From: Antedon mediterranea
Taxonomy: Eukaryota; Echinodermata; Crinoidea; Comatulida; Antedonidae
Direction: 5' to 3'
Length of the DNA stretch: 64,000 bases
Assembly: GCF_964355755.1 (NCBI RefSeq)
Contig: NC_092671.1
Coordinates: forward strand, 20,736,001 to 20,800,000
In this document: positions 45,059-57,394 of the stretch, one piece after another
Layout of the letters: each line of letters begins with the position of its first letter
Position numbering within the stretch: the first letter of the stretch is position 1
Program-made: the position numbers and the translations under genes
The notes under the pieces: generated by a model
Told to the model about the DNA's origin: nothing
Databases searched by the model: none
What the model saw: the letters and a program-made list of their open reading frames with translations, nothing else

Positions 45059-45283
45059 ATGTATGCTTCCTATGATGGACCAAGGCAATCTAACAACATG
45101 ATGCTGAGAGTATTGAAAGGTTTATCTGTGGCTGCGACACGATCAGTTCTACGTCCATTGAACAGACAGTGCGCACCGAGGAGAATATTTACATTGCAGA
45201 ATACTGTTGACAGTGTCGCAGCCAGACATAAGATCAAAGAATGTTACGAGTTTCTATCTCAATGCGAGTCCTGTAATTGTTAA
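45059..45283 (+). CDS. Hypothetical 74-codon reading frame
   Basis: An open frame with a methionine start at 45059 and another pair of Met codons at 45098-45103. From the inner start the product would be basic and Arg/Ser/Leu-rich at its N-terminus (MMLRVLKGLSVAATRSVLRP), resembling a mitochondrial targeting peptide. It ends SQCESCNC, where it meets a LINE fragment of the opposite strand. I recognise no family. It may be a truncated exon, a retrocopied 5' end, or chance. Confidence 0.2.
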   Translation: MYASYDGPRQSNNMMLRVLKGLSVAATRSVLRPLNRQCAPRRIFTLQNTVDSVAARHKIKECYEFLSQCESCNC

Positions 45284-45575
45284 ATTGCCTTCTCAAATTG
45301 AATTCCAATTACAATGTTTCTAAATGACACATTGTCATACCCCAAACATCTATTAATATTACATACACATTTTTTACAAGTACCGGTATCCTTTATTTTT
45401 CATATGAAAAGCCTTTTGTTTGTTGCCAAGATTCTATGTAATAGTTTATAATTAAATTCAGCTATTTTTTTGTCTTTCATTTTGCATATTTTATTTAGCC
45501 AACATGATTTCCAGTCTATATAATTATCATTGAAATATTGTTCCCATTTTTTGTGCAAGGGTTAAATAAATACCT
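45284..45575 (-). pseudogene. L1/Tx1-like LINE C-terminal fragment
   Basis: On the minus strand, 45558 to about 45365 reads KKWEQYFNDNYIDWKSCW, then IAEFNYKLLHRILATNK and, after a stop, KIKDTGTCKKC. The FNYKLLHRILA block is the same C-terminal motif seen in the LINE copies at 1015-3501 and 52435-54197 (FNFKLLHRILA). It is therefore a third, more diverged, member of that group. Only the C-terminal end before the zinc knuckle is kept. Confidence 0.75.
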
Positions 45576-45939
45576 CTTTTACAAAACTTAAATATACTGT
45601 TTTTGTTTGTATAACTTTAAACCGATTTTCAGCAGTATCATCTATAATAATGAAGATACAGTTATTTGAGTTAATAAATTGCTATTTTATTTTTATAACC
45701 TAATGTGTATTTTTAATGTAATAATTTATAATGTTTGTATTTGATTGTGTAGTAAGGTAAGTCCATATTTATTTTTTTGTTGTTGCACATCTCTTGAGAA
45801 TTGTGCCTCTGTTATAAAAGAGAAACAATAAAGTTATTATTATTATTATTACTTTAAGACTGCTCGCCGGCTTTTGTCTGCTATCTTTTAACACTAGCCG
45901 GTCTGAAAATGGTGTAACAACATATAAACATGTTGACGA
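45576..45939. other. AT-rich sequence ending in (TTA)n tail
   Basis: A retroposon-like 3' end on the plus strand: CAATAAAG followed by (TTA)n at about 45826-45851. No coding part is attached. Confidence 0.4.
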
Positions 45940-47110
45940 GATTCGAATAAGTAGATGCGCGCTCTTTTAAATGTGATGATCTATGACGCACAAACGATGA
46001 CAATTCATGACATCCAATAGACAAAATGTGTATATGAATTCGAATCTACAATTCAACAATTTTACCGTTTTTTGTTTTGTTGCTCAAGTTCATGATATTC
46101 TAATTTGTTGATATGATGGCGTAATATAATCTAGGAGAAAATGGGGTACGCATTTAGCGAGATACGCTCTATGTCAAAACATCTGGTGGTAGGTACAAAT
46201 TTTTTTATTTTTTCACGAATTTGTAATAAATCGGGTCAACTTTATATATGGAATGAAAAAGCGTGTTCCACGTGAAGTTTTGCGCGCGCGCATTTGAAAA
46301 TTTAAAATGTACAAAACTGATTTCTAATCAATTTCGCGTACATTTCAGGTCATTTTGAGCATTTCAACATTTTCTAAATTCCTTCTGTAGTAGATTTCAT
46401 TCATTTTTATGAACTTTAATTGCAAAATAACGACGCACGTGCACGTTAAACTTTAATTAATGTGTGCAAAAAAAAAAGGTAATTTAATGCAAATTTGTTT
46501 TTAATTATACCTATTTTTAATCGGTTATAGCTCCTTAGGATAGCTGGTTACCCATATGTTTTTAATGCATTATGGAAGCTAATGAGTTGTAGATATCAAT
46601 TCATGTAAAATTGATATCTACCGGATGTTCTGACCTCCCAATTTTTTTTCTCTTTTGTACTAGTTAATCCCATAAAGCACATCGCGCTTATGCTTCCCCG
46701 TTTTCTTCTAGATTTTAATATGTTCTTTCTCAATCAATTTTCTTTCACATGTTTTACAAAAACTACAATTTTTATTAAGTCATCGTCAAAATTAGAGTTA
46801 CTTAAGTTTATCTATACAGTATATTTCAATCTGTTATAGCTCCTCGGAATGAAAAGTGATAAAAACTTATTATGGAAGCTGTTGAATTGTAGATGTAATT
46901 TAAAAAAATGTTGTCTTTTGGATGTCCTGACGTCATCATATGGTCAGTTGAATTCAAATAGTCTGATTTTCATCTCGTTCGTAAAAATTCACCGCGTTTA
47001 AAATAGCGCGCATTTATTTTCTACGTGTACGATTTGAACGAGTTCAAATCTAGTTTTATTAAGTTTCATTAACAAATATTTGTTGGTTCTAAATTTATGA
47101 TCAGTCATAG
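45940..47110. repeat. CpG-rich dispersed repeat with internal diverged duplication
   Basis: Contains short CpG-rich palindromes (GCGCGCGCATTTG) and two diverged units: TATAGCTCCTTAGGATAGCT at about 46525 and TATAGCTCCTCGGAATGAAA at about 46837. Each is followed by a TTATGGAAGCT block and a GATGTYCTGAC block. Related pieces occur at 52000-52420 and 54850-55460. The right end is GAACGAGTTCAAATCTAG followed by TTTTATTA, as at about 54965, so it looks like a retroposed family with a TTA-rich tail. Confidence 0.5.
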
Positions 47111-47244
47111 AAATTCATAAAATCGTGTGTAAATTACGCTACCCGGCTGTAACATCGTCAGCTTGGCTGCACATCTACACTTCAAAGTCAATCTTTTGAC
47201 AAAGTTATGTTCACAAGCATTATGCCTAATGTGGATATGATGTG
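47111..47244. other. Short unassigned spacer
   Basis: No recognised feature. Confidence 0.25.
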
Positions 47245-48300
47245 TACAAAATCCTATCTATCTATCTATCTATGCGACATTGATATAGCGCTATTTCATA
47301 AAGATCAGAGCGCTTTGAGTGTTTGTTGATTATTAAACTTATCTAGACTCTGAACAGGAAATAGGCTAACCAAAGACAACCCGTTAATGACAATAAAATA
47401 AAAAACAACGAAGATGATTCAAACACCACCGCACTGTTCCCCTGCAAGGCCCGCCCGGACAGTATTCACAAGTGCCATAGTGGTGTTTGGAGTCTATGCC
47501 TACCAAAAACCTAGTCTATCGGAAATAAATATGTCTTAATGGCCTTCTTAAATGCCACGGTAGTGTCGGCCGAACGGATATTGCGAGGTAGGTTGTTCCA
47601 GCAATGAGGTACAGAATATGAAAAAGTCCGGCGACGTGAGGTTATAAGTGAGTTGATTGGTGCCAAATCCTGAAGCAGGATATTATCATTTCCAGACCTT
47701 AAACCAGTGCGCCCAGAGCAATGCAACAGCAAGCAGGTTGATAGATAATCTTGAACCATGCACTTAAAAATCTGATCTGACCTTGGGGATCCAAGTAGTA
47801 AAGAGTTAATCCAGTCTTGATAAAACGAGTGCCCTGGTTACTGCATGGCACAGTTTGGTGCCAAGGTATCTCCGGATTTGTGAAATATTCCGGATATGGA
47901 ATTTCAGGCTACTACAAAGTCTCAGAGTGTGTGTAGACATCGTCATTGAAGAGTCGAAGATGACACAGTTCCAAACATTCTCCGTTGGCCTAATGGTTTT
48001 GCCACAAACCTGCAATGTAATAGTTGGCATGTGACATTTGAGATGATGTGCGACAGCTACAATGAACTCGGTCTTCTCTTCATTTAACTTCAGCATATTG
48101 GTACTCATCCATTGCTTTACCTAACTAATGCATTTGATTAGCCTCTGTAAACCAGTGTTTATAGATTCAGTATCCTTTGGCTCGAATGGAACGTATAGCT
48201 GAATATCATCAGCATGCACATGGTACTGAATACCATGTCTGCGTAATATCTGCCCAATAGGGATAGTGTAAGGAATGAAAGCATATGGGAAGCATATGGA
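47245..48300 (-). pseudogene. L2-like LINE, RT palm to 3' end
   Basis: On the minus strand, 48300-48121 reads IPYTIPIGQILRRHGIQYHV then HADDIQLYVPF, the L2-type YADD box. Next, after frame change, MSTNMLKLNEEKTEFIV. Further down, 47759-47511 encodes the typical C-terminal end with RRRTFSYSVPHCWNNLPRNI. The 3' UTR ends AAATAGCGCTATATCAATG followed by (GATA)n (about 47250-47274 on the plus strand), the characteristic L2 3' end. It is 5' truncated and carries several frame changes, so it is not functional. Confidence 0.85.
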
Positions 48301-48597
48301 AGAATTTAGAAGACGTAAAAAAGATCCTGACAATCACAAGGGTTATCCTCAACAAACAAAGAGGACAGTAACAAACAAGGCCTTATCCGCCGAGTGCTGA
48401 TAACTAATAATACATAAAAAAAAGATCCAATACAAAAACAAAATTGCGGATAACTATCCACTGCCGGACAGTACACAATCTCACTATGTTTCGGGTTTGG
48501 AATAACAGGTATACACATTGTGTTAATTGAGACGTTCAAGGCTGCTGTTCACTTGTTTTATCATACGCAATTGTTTAGGCCTATGGGATGATAGAAT
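48301..48597. other. Unassigned, no gene
   Basis: Non-coding on inspection. The minus-strand open frame here lacks any recognisable motif. Confidence 0.25.
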
Positions 48598-49725
48598 ATA
48601 ATAGCACTAAGCCAAAATTTGTTCCTCTATCTTCTCCCAAACCGCAGGTCCGATACTAGCACCGTTCGAGCATCCTTTAATTCCCCTCTATCCAATAGTC
48701 TATATTATTACAACAGAAAATTTGCACGAAAATTGTGTGTGGTTTTAGGCCAATTTTATTTCAACTGCCGAACGCCGCTTTCGGCAATTCCCGGCCATAC
48801 TGCTAATGATAACACTAGGCTAGTTCCTTATCTTACTAATTAGTCCTAAATCTATTGGCCTATGCAATAGCTCGAATGCAGGAGGATTCTGCCCACTTAT
48901 AGGCCAATATTTCTCATTGGAGAGGCTTATTACCTCCCAGAGTTTTATTATATGAAACATTGCAAAGTATATTATGCTAACATTATGTTTTGTTATTTTT
49001 TGGGTTTTTTAATGTAATGTAATTTATTGTCAAGGAGTGTAGACCTACAAGGTGGTACCAACAAGGAGGATGAATTTTCAATCATATTTACTTCTTTTTA
49101 ATTAGGCGTACACCACCAGAAAACATACATTGTTGTTCATCTTAAAGACAAACCACCAAATATTCTTACCACCACAAAACAAGACATTCAACTAAAGAAC
49201 AGTTCTGCAAGAATATTCAACCATGAGATTCAACTAAATCACTGTTCTCCAGTCGGAAATGATATTAGCATACTTTAGAAACTTTTACAAAACATGAAAA
49301 TTTACTAGACGACAATGAAATAAAGGGTTATGTTCTATACCAAACATGAGGACGGCAAATATCTGACATACTAATATTAATCAATACAATAATAAACCTC
49401 TATTATTTTAATATAATTACACAAACAAAGATACATATTAAAAATTAATATTAACGAGATTCTGTTTTTTTACAGTGAGCACTAATATTATTTGCGACGA
49501 CTGACGATGACGCAAATTTATATTTAAAATTGCTTGCTAATTACAAAACAATATAGACACTAAAATATACAGAATACTTCCTTCTAATAAATGCTGTACG
49601 TACAATGTATCTTTTGGCACTCCATACATCCATTTATAGATTTGTGTATACTGCATTGTAGTAGGCCTACTATTTTACTGTACTATCTTTTTGATCCCCA
49701 AACCTTAAAACCATTAAAAAGATTG
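48598..49725 (+). repeat. ~1.1-kb diverged direct duplication, copy 1
   Basis: Matches 59050-60020 plus 60680-60855 in order. Shared blocks include CCGATACTAGC followed by CCGTTCGAGC, ACAAGGAGGATGAA, TACCAAACATGAGGACGG, TTTAAAATTGCTTGCT and TTTGTGTATACTGCATTGTA. Divergence is moderate, with many small indels. No long open frame is conserved between the copies, so it is a non-coding duplicate or an unrecognised repeat. Confidence 0.7.
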
Positions 49726-51717
49726 TAATGGTCAATACTCTAAAAATTTATTTTAAGACTCTATAAAATGTTGTAGGGTGAGGGCCTGTATGTGGGGAAA
49801 AACGCCGTTGGGGTAAATACAGTTGCTACAGGAAATAATGCCTTTTCTTGTATATTTTTGCAGATATATTATAAGAACTTACTGACAAAAGGCCAGGTGG
49901 TAATGGTCGGAATCCATTAACTCTGCATTTTATTTCATTTGGATATTTTTCTTTTTAAATCGATAAATCGCGCGTAACTCAATAAAAAATAGAAAGTTGG
50001 TACATAGTTTCGGTACTTCTTTTTTAACAACCTAATGTAAAATCCTGTTTACTAATTAAGTTTAATTAGATAATTGGTTTGTATTCTATTTGCTTTGCTT
50101 GCTTTAATAATTGAAATGGATAGAGTGGGTTCATATGCCTACTCTCCGTACCGCCATTAGAAAACCGGTATACTGAGTCGAGACGAGTTAGATAATAATT
50201 ATTAGATATTGACGATTTTAAAAGAATTTAGGTTAAACGATTTGCCCCGAATAAATGGGCTCGGTTGTCGATTCTGAAATCGTTTAAAATTTAAAAGTAT
50301 AAATAACACTAAGTAGGTCAGATTTGTATTCGTTCTCTACTTTATTTTGCTACATAACATATTATATGCATGTTGAGTGGGTTATTTCTGTAATGTGTAA
50401 ACATTTATTTAGGTGCCTTTTTTCAATTTTTGCTGTAAAAGCTGTTACTGTTATATGAAGGGCACAATTATATTCAGAGTGCTTTGCGTTAACGTTGACA
50501 ATTTCACCCTCTAATTTTTAAATAATTCAGCTTTTTTGTGGGTTCTTTCAAATAAAATAAAATCAATTAATCAATCAATATTTATTTCTTCCAAAGCATA
50601 AGAATGCTAAAGGAATAGTCTCGTATTATAGAAAAGGGTAACGTTTAAAAAAAAAGATACTTACATATCATTTTTCGTTTAAAACACCCGCAAAATAAAC
50701 GTTTTTGACTACTGTACAATTGTGATATCGCGTGTATAAAGTTTAGTTTTGATAAAATAATAATAATTTATTAGGAACTTCGCTTTTGTAACAGTGGCAC
50801 ACTTCACATTTTGAAAGTGCTTACAACAAAAATATATAATAAATAAATGCATAAAATAGACAAAAATAAGTAAGTAATCTTACTTAATCTATATAACAAA
50901 AAAATAAAATTTCCCAAAGATAACAAGATAACACAACTATCATCAGCATCATAGAGAAAATGTCTCTATGCCAACATGTAATTTAAATACAGTACATGAT
51001 TACTCTTAATCTACAGACTCATTCACTAATCACCCCCCAGCCCCCCACCCACACCCAATTACAACATGGAGAAGGTAAATTCATTTTCTCCATGATTACA
51101 ATAGAAAAATAATATTATAAACAGTTTTAACAAACAAACAAACAAGAAATACAGAGACGACATAATTGTTTATGCAACCACTTAGACCATAAATGTTAAT
51201 ATGCATACCTGCATAAGGATGAAACAAATTGTAATGTGTCTTAATAAGCACATTTGTTCATGACCTGTGCTGAACTCCAAAGCCATACGGAAATATCGGC
51301 TTGGCTAAAGTATACAAGTGAGTAATCATTTAATACTCTGTAAACTATACCTCGGAGATAGGAAGCAAATATGAGCCCTTTACTAGTCGACCAAGCTTAA
51401 ACATGGGTAGGAATCATTATTCATCAATCCCATTGATCTGCCGACAATTGTTATTTTAGTCATGGCTCAGAAAAAACTCCAGGTATTTTAAAACGCCATT
51501 GTTGTGCTGCTAAAGCCTAAAAACCTTTAGTTAAAATTTATATTCAACACCGTCATCACCTAAAATAATCTTCAACAAAATGGTCACTTAATCTATTAGT
51601 GAAACGACCCCAGTCTAACACGTTGTTTGATTCATCGTTTATACCGCAGTAAGGCCGTATGCAGGATTTTATATTGATCGATGCGAATGTATGTAATTGG
51701 ACCAATTTCATCAATTA
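49726..51717. other. Intergenic; a possible LINE 3' tail
   Basis: No gene. At about 49811-49885 CAGGAAATAATGCCTTTTCT is shared with 57046-57140. At about 50755-50830 the minus strand looks like a retroposon 3' end (AAGTTCCTAATAAATTATTA). At 51031-51055 there is a C-rich run (CACCCCCCAGCCCCCCACCC). Confidence 0.3.
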
Positions 51718-51743
51718 TTGGCCCCAGTCTAGACTGGGGCCAA
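51718..51743. repeat. Perfect 26-bp palindrome
   Basis: Each half-site is TTGGCCCCAGTCT, meeting at TCTAGA in the centre with no spacer. It is much more GC-rich than its surroundings. Function unknown. Confidence 0.9.
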
Positions 51744-52434
51744 GTTTGTAAATTAATTTCAATCGGTTTTTCAAATATATGGCAAATTACTTTTAATGTT
51801 AAGTAATTTAAAAAGGAATACAAATAAGTTATTATGGTATCATTTAGAATAAAATGATCACCTATTGTTATTGTATGAAACCTATATTAGTTGCGGATAA
51901 CCCTTGAGATTGACAAAGATCATCATCTTTTTCCTTTTCTGTAGTTTGTGTGTCTTGCGTATTTCTAAAACTTGCAAACATAACATTTCGTAACTTTCTC
52001 AACATATCGCCATTCACGTGAAGTTGTGCTAACATTTTCATGACGTTAACAATTGCGCAACGTGACTTACGAGCGTTTTTAACATTTGAAATTTGAAACT
52101 TAGCAAAAGTGTATTTTATATCATGCGCAAACTTTCTGTTGAAAAATAAATGTTACGCGCACACGAAAAATAAATTTCTAATCAAATTTATTCGCGTTTC
52201 ATGTCATTTTAAGCATGTAAAAATGTCCACGCGCGCGCAAATGTTTACGCGCGTGGTGCACACAGCGTTAACAACATTGTTACCGACTTTTGAACAGTTT
52301 TGACTTAAAATCATGTCATAATTGAACAATTCGCCCGCGTTTTTGATGAAAAAGTTCAAAAATTCGTCATAATTACAGTAATATGTTATAGCTCTTCAGA
52401 ATGAGAAGTAATTCTCATGATAAAAACATTTTAT
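51744..52434. repeat. Unassigned sequence and CpG-rich repeat fragment
   Basis: From about 52000 to 52420 it contains CACGCGCGCGCAAATG, TTTACGCGCGTGGTGCAC and TATAGCTCTTCAGAATGAGA, resembling the repeat at 45940-47110. The LINE at 52435 interrupts it. Confidence 0.4.
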
Positions 52435-54197
52435 TAGAAATAATGGCTATAAGCATTAGGAATAATCCAAAATGTAAAGGGATTGTTCTACCAAGAACAG
52501 AAAACGTTCATGAGAATGCTGTAAAAATTGCTCAATTAGCAGACGACACAGTCATTTTTACAAGAGAATAAACGAGTTTAAAATATTTCTTTCATGAAAT
52601 TTAACGATTTTGTAAAATATCCAGCCTAAAATTAAATAAAAATAAAACCAAAGGGATGTGGATAGGTTCAAAGAAGGACTGTAATGATACTCCTTTCAAT
52701 ATCACATGGACACAAGAACCAATCAAGTTTTTAGGAATATACGTAGGCTATGATAAAGATGTATTAAAAAAAACTGGGACGAAAAAGTTATTGAACTACA
52801 AAACGTTCTTCAGTTATGGAAAAAAAGAAATCTAACTTTCTTTGGAAGAATAACAATCATCAAAACGCTTGCAATTTGATGATTTATAACGCAAGCATAA
52901 TTAACGTACCCTTACATATAATTCCACTTGTTGAAAAAATAATTTATAATTTTCTGTGGAATGATCAACGTGAAAAAATTAAAAGACTTGTTCTTATTAA
53001 AAAAGCATGCGAAGGTGACTTGAGTATGATAAATTTCAACTCCGTAATAGATTCATTAAAACTAACATGAATAAAAAGATTACCCAGTCCTGATCCAGGA
53101 AAATGGAAAAATATTCCGAAATATTTTATGTATCCAATAGAATACACTATAGGTGCTACTCAGCTTAACTTTGAAGATCATATTGACTTGAATAGAATGC
53201 CTGATTTTTATGTATCAATGTTAAAATCAGCGGTTAAGTTAAATAATATTGTTAGTGTAGTTCCACAAAATATAGAAGACATTTTAAAACAACCACTTTG
53301 GGAAAATAAATATATAATTTCCGCAAGTGGAAAATCTCTTTATTTTAAAATATGGTTACATTCCAAATACAAATCGGTATGTGACATTATCGTTAATAAC
53401 AGATTTCTAACTTCAGATGAAGTGATACCTACTTTAATCAATAAACAAAAAGGACTTATCGAATATTTTGCGCTCTTGTATTCAATTCCATGTTTGTGGA
53501 AAGAAATCATCTTTAATTCAATAGAAAACAATCAAATTAACCTGAAAGTCAAAGAAACCGTATTTCATAAAAAATACAAGGCATCTTTTCACATTATACC
53601 CTTTTTGTTAGCAAGGTTGGTAAAATCCCCAATATACAAGCAAAGTGGGAAGTCGAGTTAGGTAAAAATGAAATAGACTGGGACAAAACATGGTACTGTA
53701 AAGTTCACAATATGAAACATTTACCAAAAGTCGCCCAATTTAATTTTAAATTATTACATCGTATCTTAGCTTGTAGAAAAAACTTAAAGAAGTGGAATCT
53801 TAATAAAAGTGATTGTTGCGAAAAGTGTTGTATATAAATAGAAAGTGAAAAACATATGTTGTACACCTGTAATAGCATTCAATCAGATTTGAGTAAGTTC
53901 CGTAAACTGATCGTTAAATGTATTCCGACTAATGAAACATTACGGCCAGGTTTCCCCGAATGGTCAGACATAGTTATAGGAACTCAGAACACGTTTGTTA
54001 ATGAACTCATCTCCTTATTTACATTTAGTATTTACAAATCTTGCATTATTTATAAAACAAGAAAACGGATTATCACTTGGAATTTATTTAAGATAGAAAT
54101 AAAAAATTTAATTTCAAATGAATACTTATGTAATCTAAACAAAGCAGAAAGAAAATGGAACGACGTTAAAGAAAAACTCCTTGAATCAATTATCTAA
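52435..54197 (+). pseudogene. L1/Tx1-like LINE ORF2, copy C
   Basis: 5' truncated just before the RT active site. It starts with IRNNPKCKGIVLP and QLADDTVIFTRE, then WIGSKKD and FLGIYVGYDKDVLKK, and passes through the thumb and connection regions (52816-53070 and 53128-53661, different frames). At about 53725-53780 comes VAQFNFKLLHRILACRK, and at 53815-53875 the zinc knuckle region CCEKCC...ESEKHMLYTC. The final block NKAERKWNDVKEKLLESII ends at a stop at 54195-54197. It aligns end to end with the second half of copy B. Frameshifts and stops are frequent. Confidence 0.87.
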
Positions 54198-54849
54198 AAA
54201 GAAAAATAATCAATAAAATTAAATTTAATTAAGAAATACACAAGAATAAACATAAACGTACGGTATAATACGGTTTAATTTAGATCAATTGTTAGTTTAC
54301 CATCATTATTATATTATTGTTTTCTAGGAGGTGCCCGAGTCCGGGATGACCGAGACGCAACTGGTGCTAGCCAGGATTTAAACTAGAACTATAAAAATAA
54401 ACCTGGCTAGCGACGAGGGCGTATCCCCATACTTACGGTTTGGGTTTAGCTTTGCAATATTTATTAGTTTGATATTTTATTATATAAATAATAAAAGCAA
54501 TATTATGTTAAAAAAACTATACAATTTTATAAAAGTATTCAAACAAAACATAATCTTATAATGCAATATACCATTTTATCATTATATCGAATCTCTTTTT
54601 AATACTGAATATCAATCTTTATATCGTTTTAGCGCTGTAATATAAATTTTCTCTGTATACATATTTTTTTTATCTAGATTTCAACACAATATCAAAATAT
54701 TTTATTTAATCTTTTAACCCCTGTCTGTGTAATATCACTTAAATAGTCATTGATAAATAGATAGATATAGACATATATACTGTAACCTTCACCATATTGT
54801 TTATCATTGCAATAAAAGTGGGTTGCCCCCCACAAAAGAGAAAAAACCC
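54198..54849. other. LINE 3' flank with a 10-bp stem inverted repeat
   Basis: AT-rich and non-coding. GCTAGCCAGG at 54366-54375 pairs perfectly with CCTGGCTAGC at 54402-54411. A retroposon-like AATAAAAG is near 54810. Confidence 0.4.
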
Positions 54850-55460
54850 CAATTTTTTGGAAGCTGTTGAATTTTGCGCATCGGATGTTGTGACATCATA
54901 TGGCCAGTTGAATTTAATTCACGTGGCATTTGCGCGGCGGATAACCTAACTCGTCCATAGAGTGACGAGTTCAAATCTAGTTATTATTATTATTATTTTT
55001 ATTATTTTTATGATTATTATTATTATTATTATTGTCATTGTCATTTTCATTATACTTAGTATTATTAATGAATTAATTATCTTTCTCATGAGTTGCCATT
55101 TGATTTTAATGACGTCATCATGCCAATAAACTTGAGCGACGTAGGTCGTGTAATTTCACCATTTTATAGCTCGTCGGAATTGATGATTATAATTTATTAT
55201 GAAACCTATTGAAATATAGACATGAATTCATATAAAAATTAAGCCCATCTGATGTTGTGATGTTATCATATGGCCTGTTCAATTTAAAAAGTAAAGTTTT
55301 TCTTTATCTCTTTTGTCAAAATTGTACAAATGCGCATCACGCTTCAACGTACTAAATTTTCTTCCAAATCTTATATTTATTTGCTCTATTCATTATTTTT
55401 CGGAATTGTCATCTTCAAGTTTATTTTGATTATGTAATCACACCCAAAAATAAGAACATG
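54850..55460. repeat. CpG/TATAGCTC dispersed repeat, two diverged units
   Basis: The first unit carries TTTGGAAGCTGTTGAATTTT, then CATATGGCCAGTTGAATTT, and ends GACGAGTTCAAATCTAG plus (TTA)n at about 54970-55030. The second unit starts TATAGCTCGTCGGAATTGAT at about 55165 and repeats the same order. It belongs to the family at 45940-47110. Confidence 0.5.
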
Positions 55461-55587
55461 ATGTGAATCCCGTAATTTCACCTATGCTACACTGTATATA
55501 GATATACAGTATATACTGTACATATTGTATATGACATATAATAGGCAGAACTCAGCAGCACTAAAAGTGTATATGCATCAGGTCATA

Positions 55588-55842
55588 AAGCCTGGTTTCC
55601 ATTAAAATCGCTACAGCGTTTCCATTAAAATCGCTACACGCGCAGATGTCGCCGACGCAATCGAGAAGCCTCCCCGATTCATCGCAGTCAAAGTTCAATT
55701 CAACCATGTTCAACTTTGCCGATTGTGTCGTCGGCGATGAATCGTATACGCGTACCAAAGAATATTTAGCGCTCGCGTACTAGATCCCCGATAAATTCTA
55801 GCGTTTCCATAGAATCGATACGCTCTGTCATGTAGCGATTTA
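55588..55842. mobile_element. MITE-like repeat, TTTCCATTAAAATCGCTACA end
   Basis: Begins with a tandem pair of TTTCCATTAAAATCGCTACA. The right end TGTAGCGATTT is the inverse of the beginning, and internal halves pair (GTCGCCGACGCAATCG against CGATTGTGTCGTCGGCGA). The right end is cut where the next MITE starts. Confidence 0.6.
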
Positions 55843-56031
55843 GGGTCTTTCACACCTGTTCCGACACGGTTCCGGTCCGGCGAATCGAACGCCAATGTTT
55901 CGTTTTCACGATGCTCTACGCTGCTATGCGCCAATCGATATGCACGTAGCCGCGTAAAAACAAAACATTGACGTTCGATTGGATTTGCCGGCGCCGGACC
56001 GGAACCGTGCCGGAACAAGTGTGAAAGACCC
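55843..56031. mobile_element. 189-bp MITE, GGGTCTTTCACAC ends
   Basis: TIRs of about 75 bp: GGGTCTTTCACACCTGTTCC on the left and, on the right, the inverse of GGGTCTTTCACACTTGTTCC. Both continue into ACGGTTCCGGTCCGGCG. It is strongly GC-rich against an AT-rich background. An artificial arginine-rich open frame spans it. No target duplication is evident. Confidence 0.82.
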
Positions 56032-57394
56032 ACACATCAACATTTTTCGCTCATATTTTAACGTATTTTTTTTAATTGTCCTGTATCAAAATGATCACCT
56101 ATAATTCGTCAAATCGACGAATTAAATTTTAGTTCTTATATTATTGGTATATTGTAGGCCTCTACTGCCCGGTTGGTAGATATTTTACATAAACGACCAG
56201 AGTATATAACTTTGAATACCATGAGACCCTAAAAAATGTGGACCCTTTGCAAATTGTGGGGTAGGATTGTTTCTTGATAAACTTCAGATACGAATAACCA
56301 AAATTTCAATTTGCACGTCCACCATGTCAACTGATACCCTATGTGTCATTTTTGTGATATGCCCATTAAAGTCGACTGGCATGTCAACTTCCAAATTTCA
56401 ACGCGCCGATACGATTAAAAAGTTTTTTTTTTCTTCAAACGTTGAGAGCGCTATTCCATGTTGATATATCGACGTTGATAGAACCGCAAATTGTAAAATC
56501 ATAGCAACTTACAAAATAAAAAAAAAACCTTCAAAATCAACAACGCAATTCTTCTTTTTAGGATCAGAGGCTACTTTATGTTGTGCGACCGCACTTTGTA
56601 ACAATGTCGTAAAACTGGCTGGGTTGTTTTGTAATTCTTTCTGCACCGTAACAATAATATTATACAGGAAAATTGCTAAAACGATTTTTTTCTAGGCCTA
56701 AGTTAGATTGCATTAAAAACATTTACAAAAAGTTCAGATCACAGGAATGTTAGGTTTATTCTATAAGAGAAAACAATCGCATTCACAGCCTCTTGCCAAA
56801 AAGTTGAAAAAGTTAAAATATATGCTGATAATCTATGCTATATCCAGTCTAATCTGTTTTTCTTGTTATTTATAATAATAATAATTTGTACATAGCATTC
56901 GTCATATTATTGTTGTTATGCATATACCTATATTTTCATTTTTTGCACGTTGAGAAACTAAGCCTATTGATTCGTTGGTTTGAATTCCAATACGTATTTT
57001 ATGATTAATGTGCGTTTTGACTTTAAACTCTAAGCTACGTCGGGTAAAATGCAGTTGTCACAGGAAATAATGCATTTTCTTGTATCTTTTTGCAGATGAC
57101 ACCGGGATATAATCGGAACTTACCGTTAAAAATGATTTATCGATACTTCATTGCGCGTGCATTTCTTACACAATGTTGTGATTTTATTGTTTAAAATGGT
57201 GGTTTTATGAATCTTGGATCTGGGATCTCTGCATAGATTCTCTGCATATATTATAGTTTATTAATTATTTTACTACAAATCCAAAGAAAGGTTGTCATGA
57301 TCTCGTCGATGCAAACATGTTTCGTTTGCAGCGCATGGAAGGATTGGCCTATGCCTCTGTATCGTTAAACTACCGATGACTCTGCCACTTTATA
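56032..57394. other. Intergenic, one block shared with 49.8 kb
   Basis: No gene recognised. At 57046-57140 CAGGAAATAATGCATTTTCT and the following bases match 49811-49885. Confidence 0.35.

Noticed and set aside
55710-56033. 107-codon Arg-rich minus-strand frame
   Set aside because: Spans two MITEs; it is open only because of their GC-rich TIRs.
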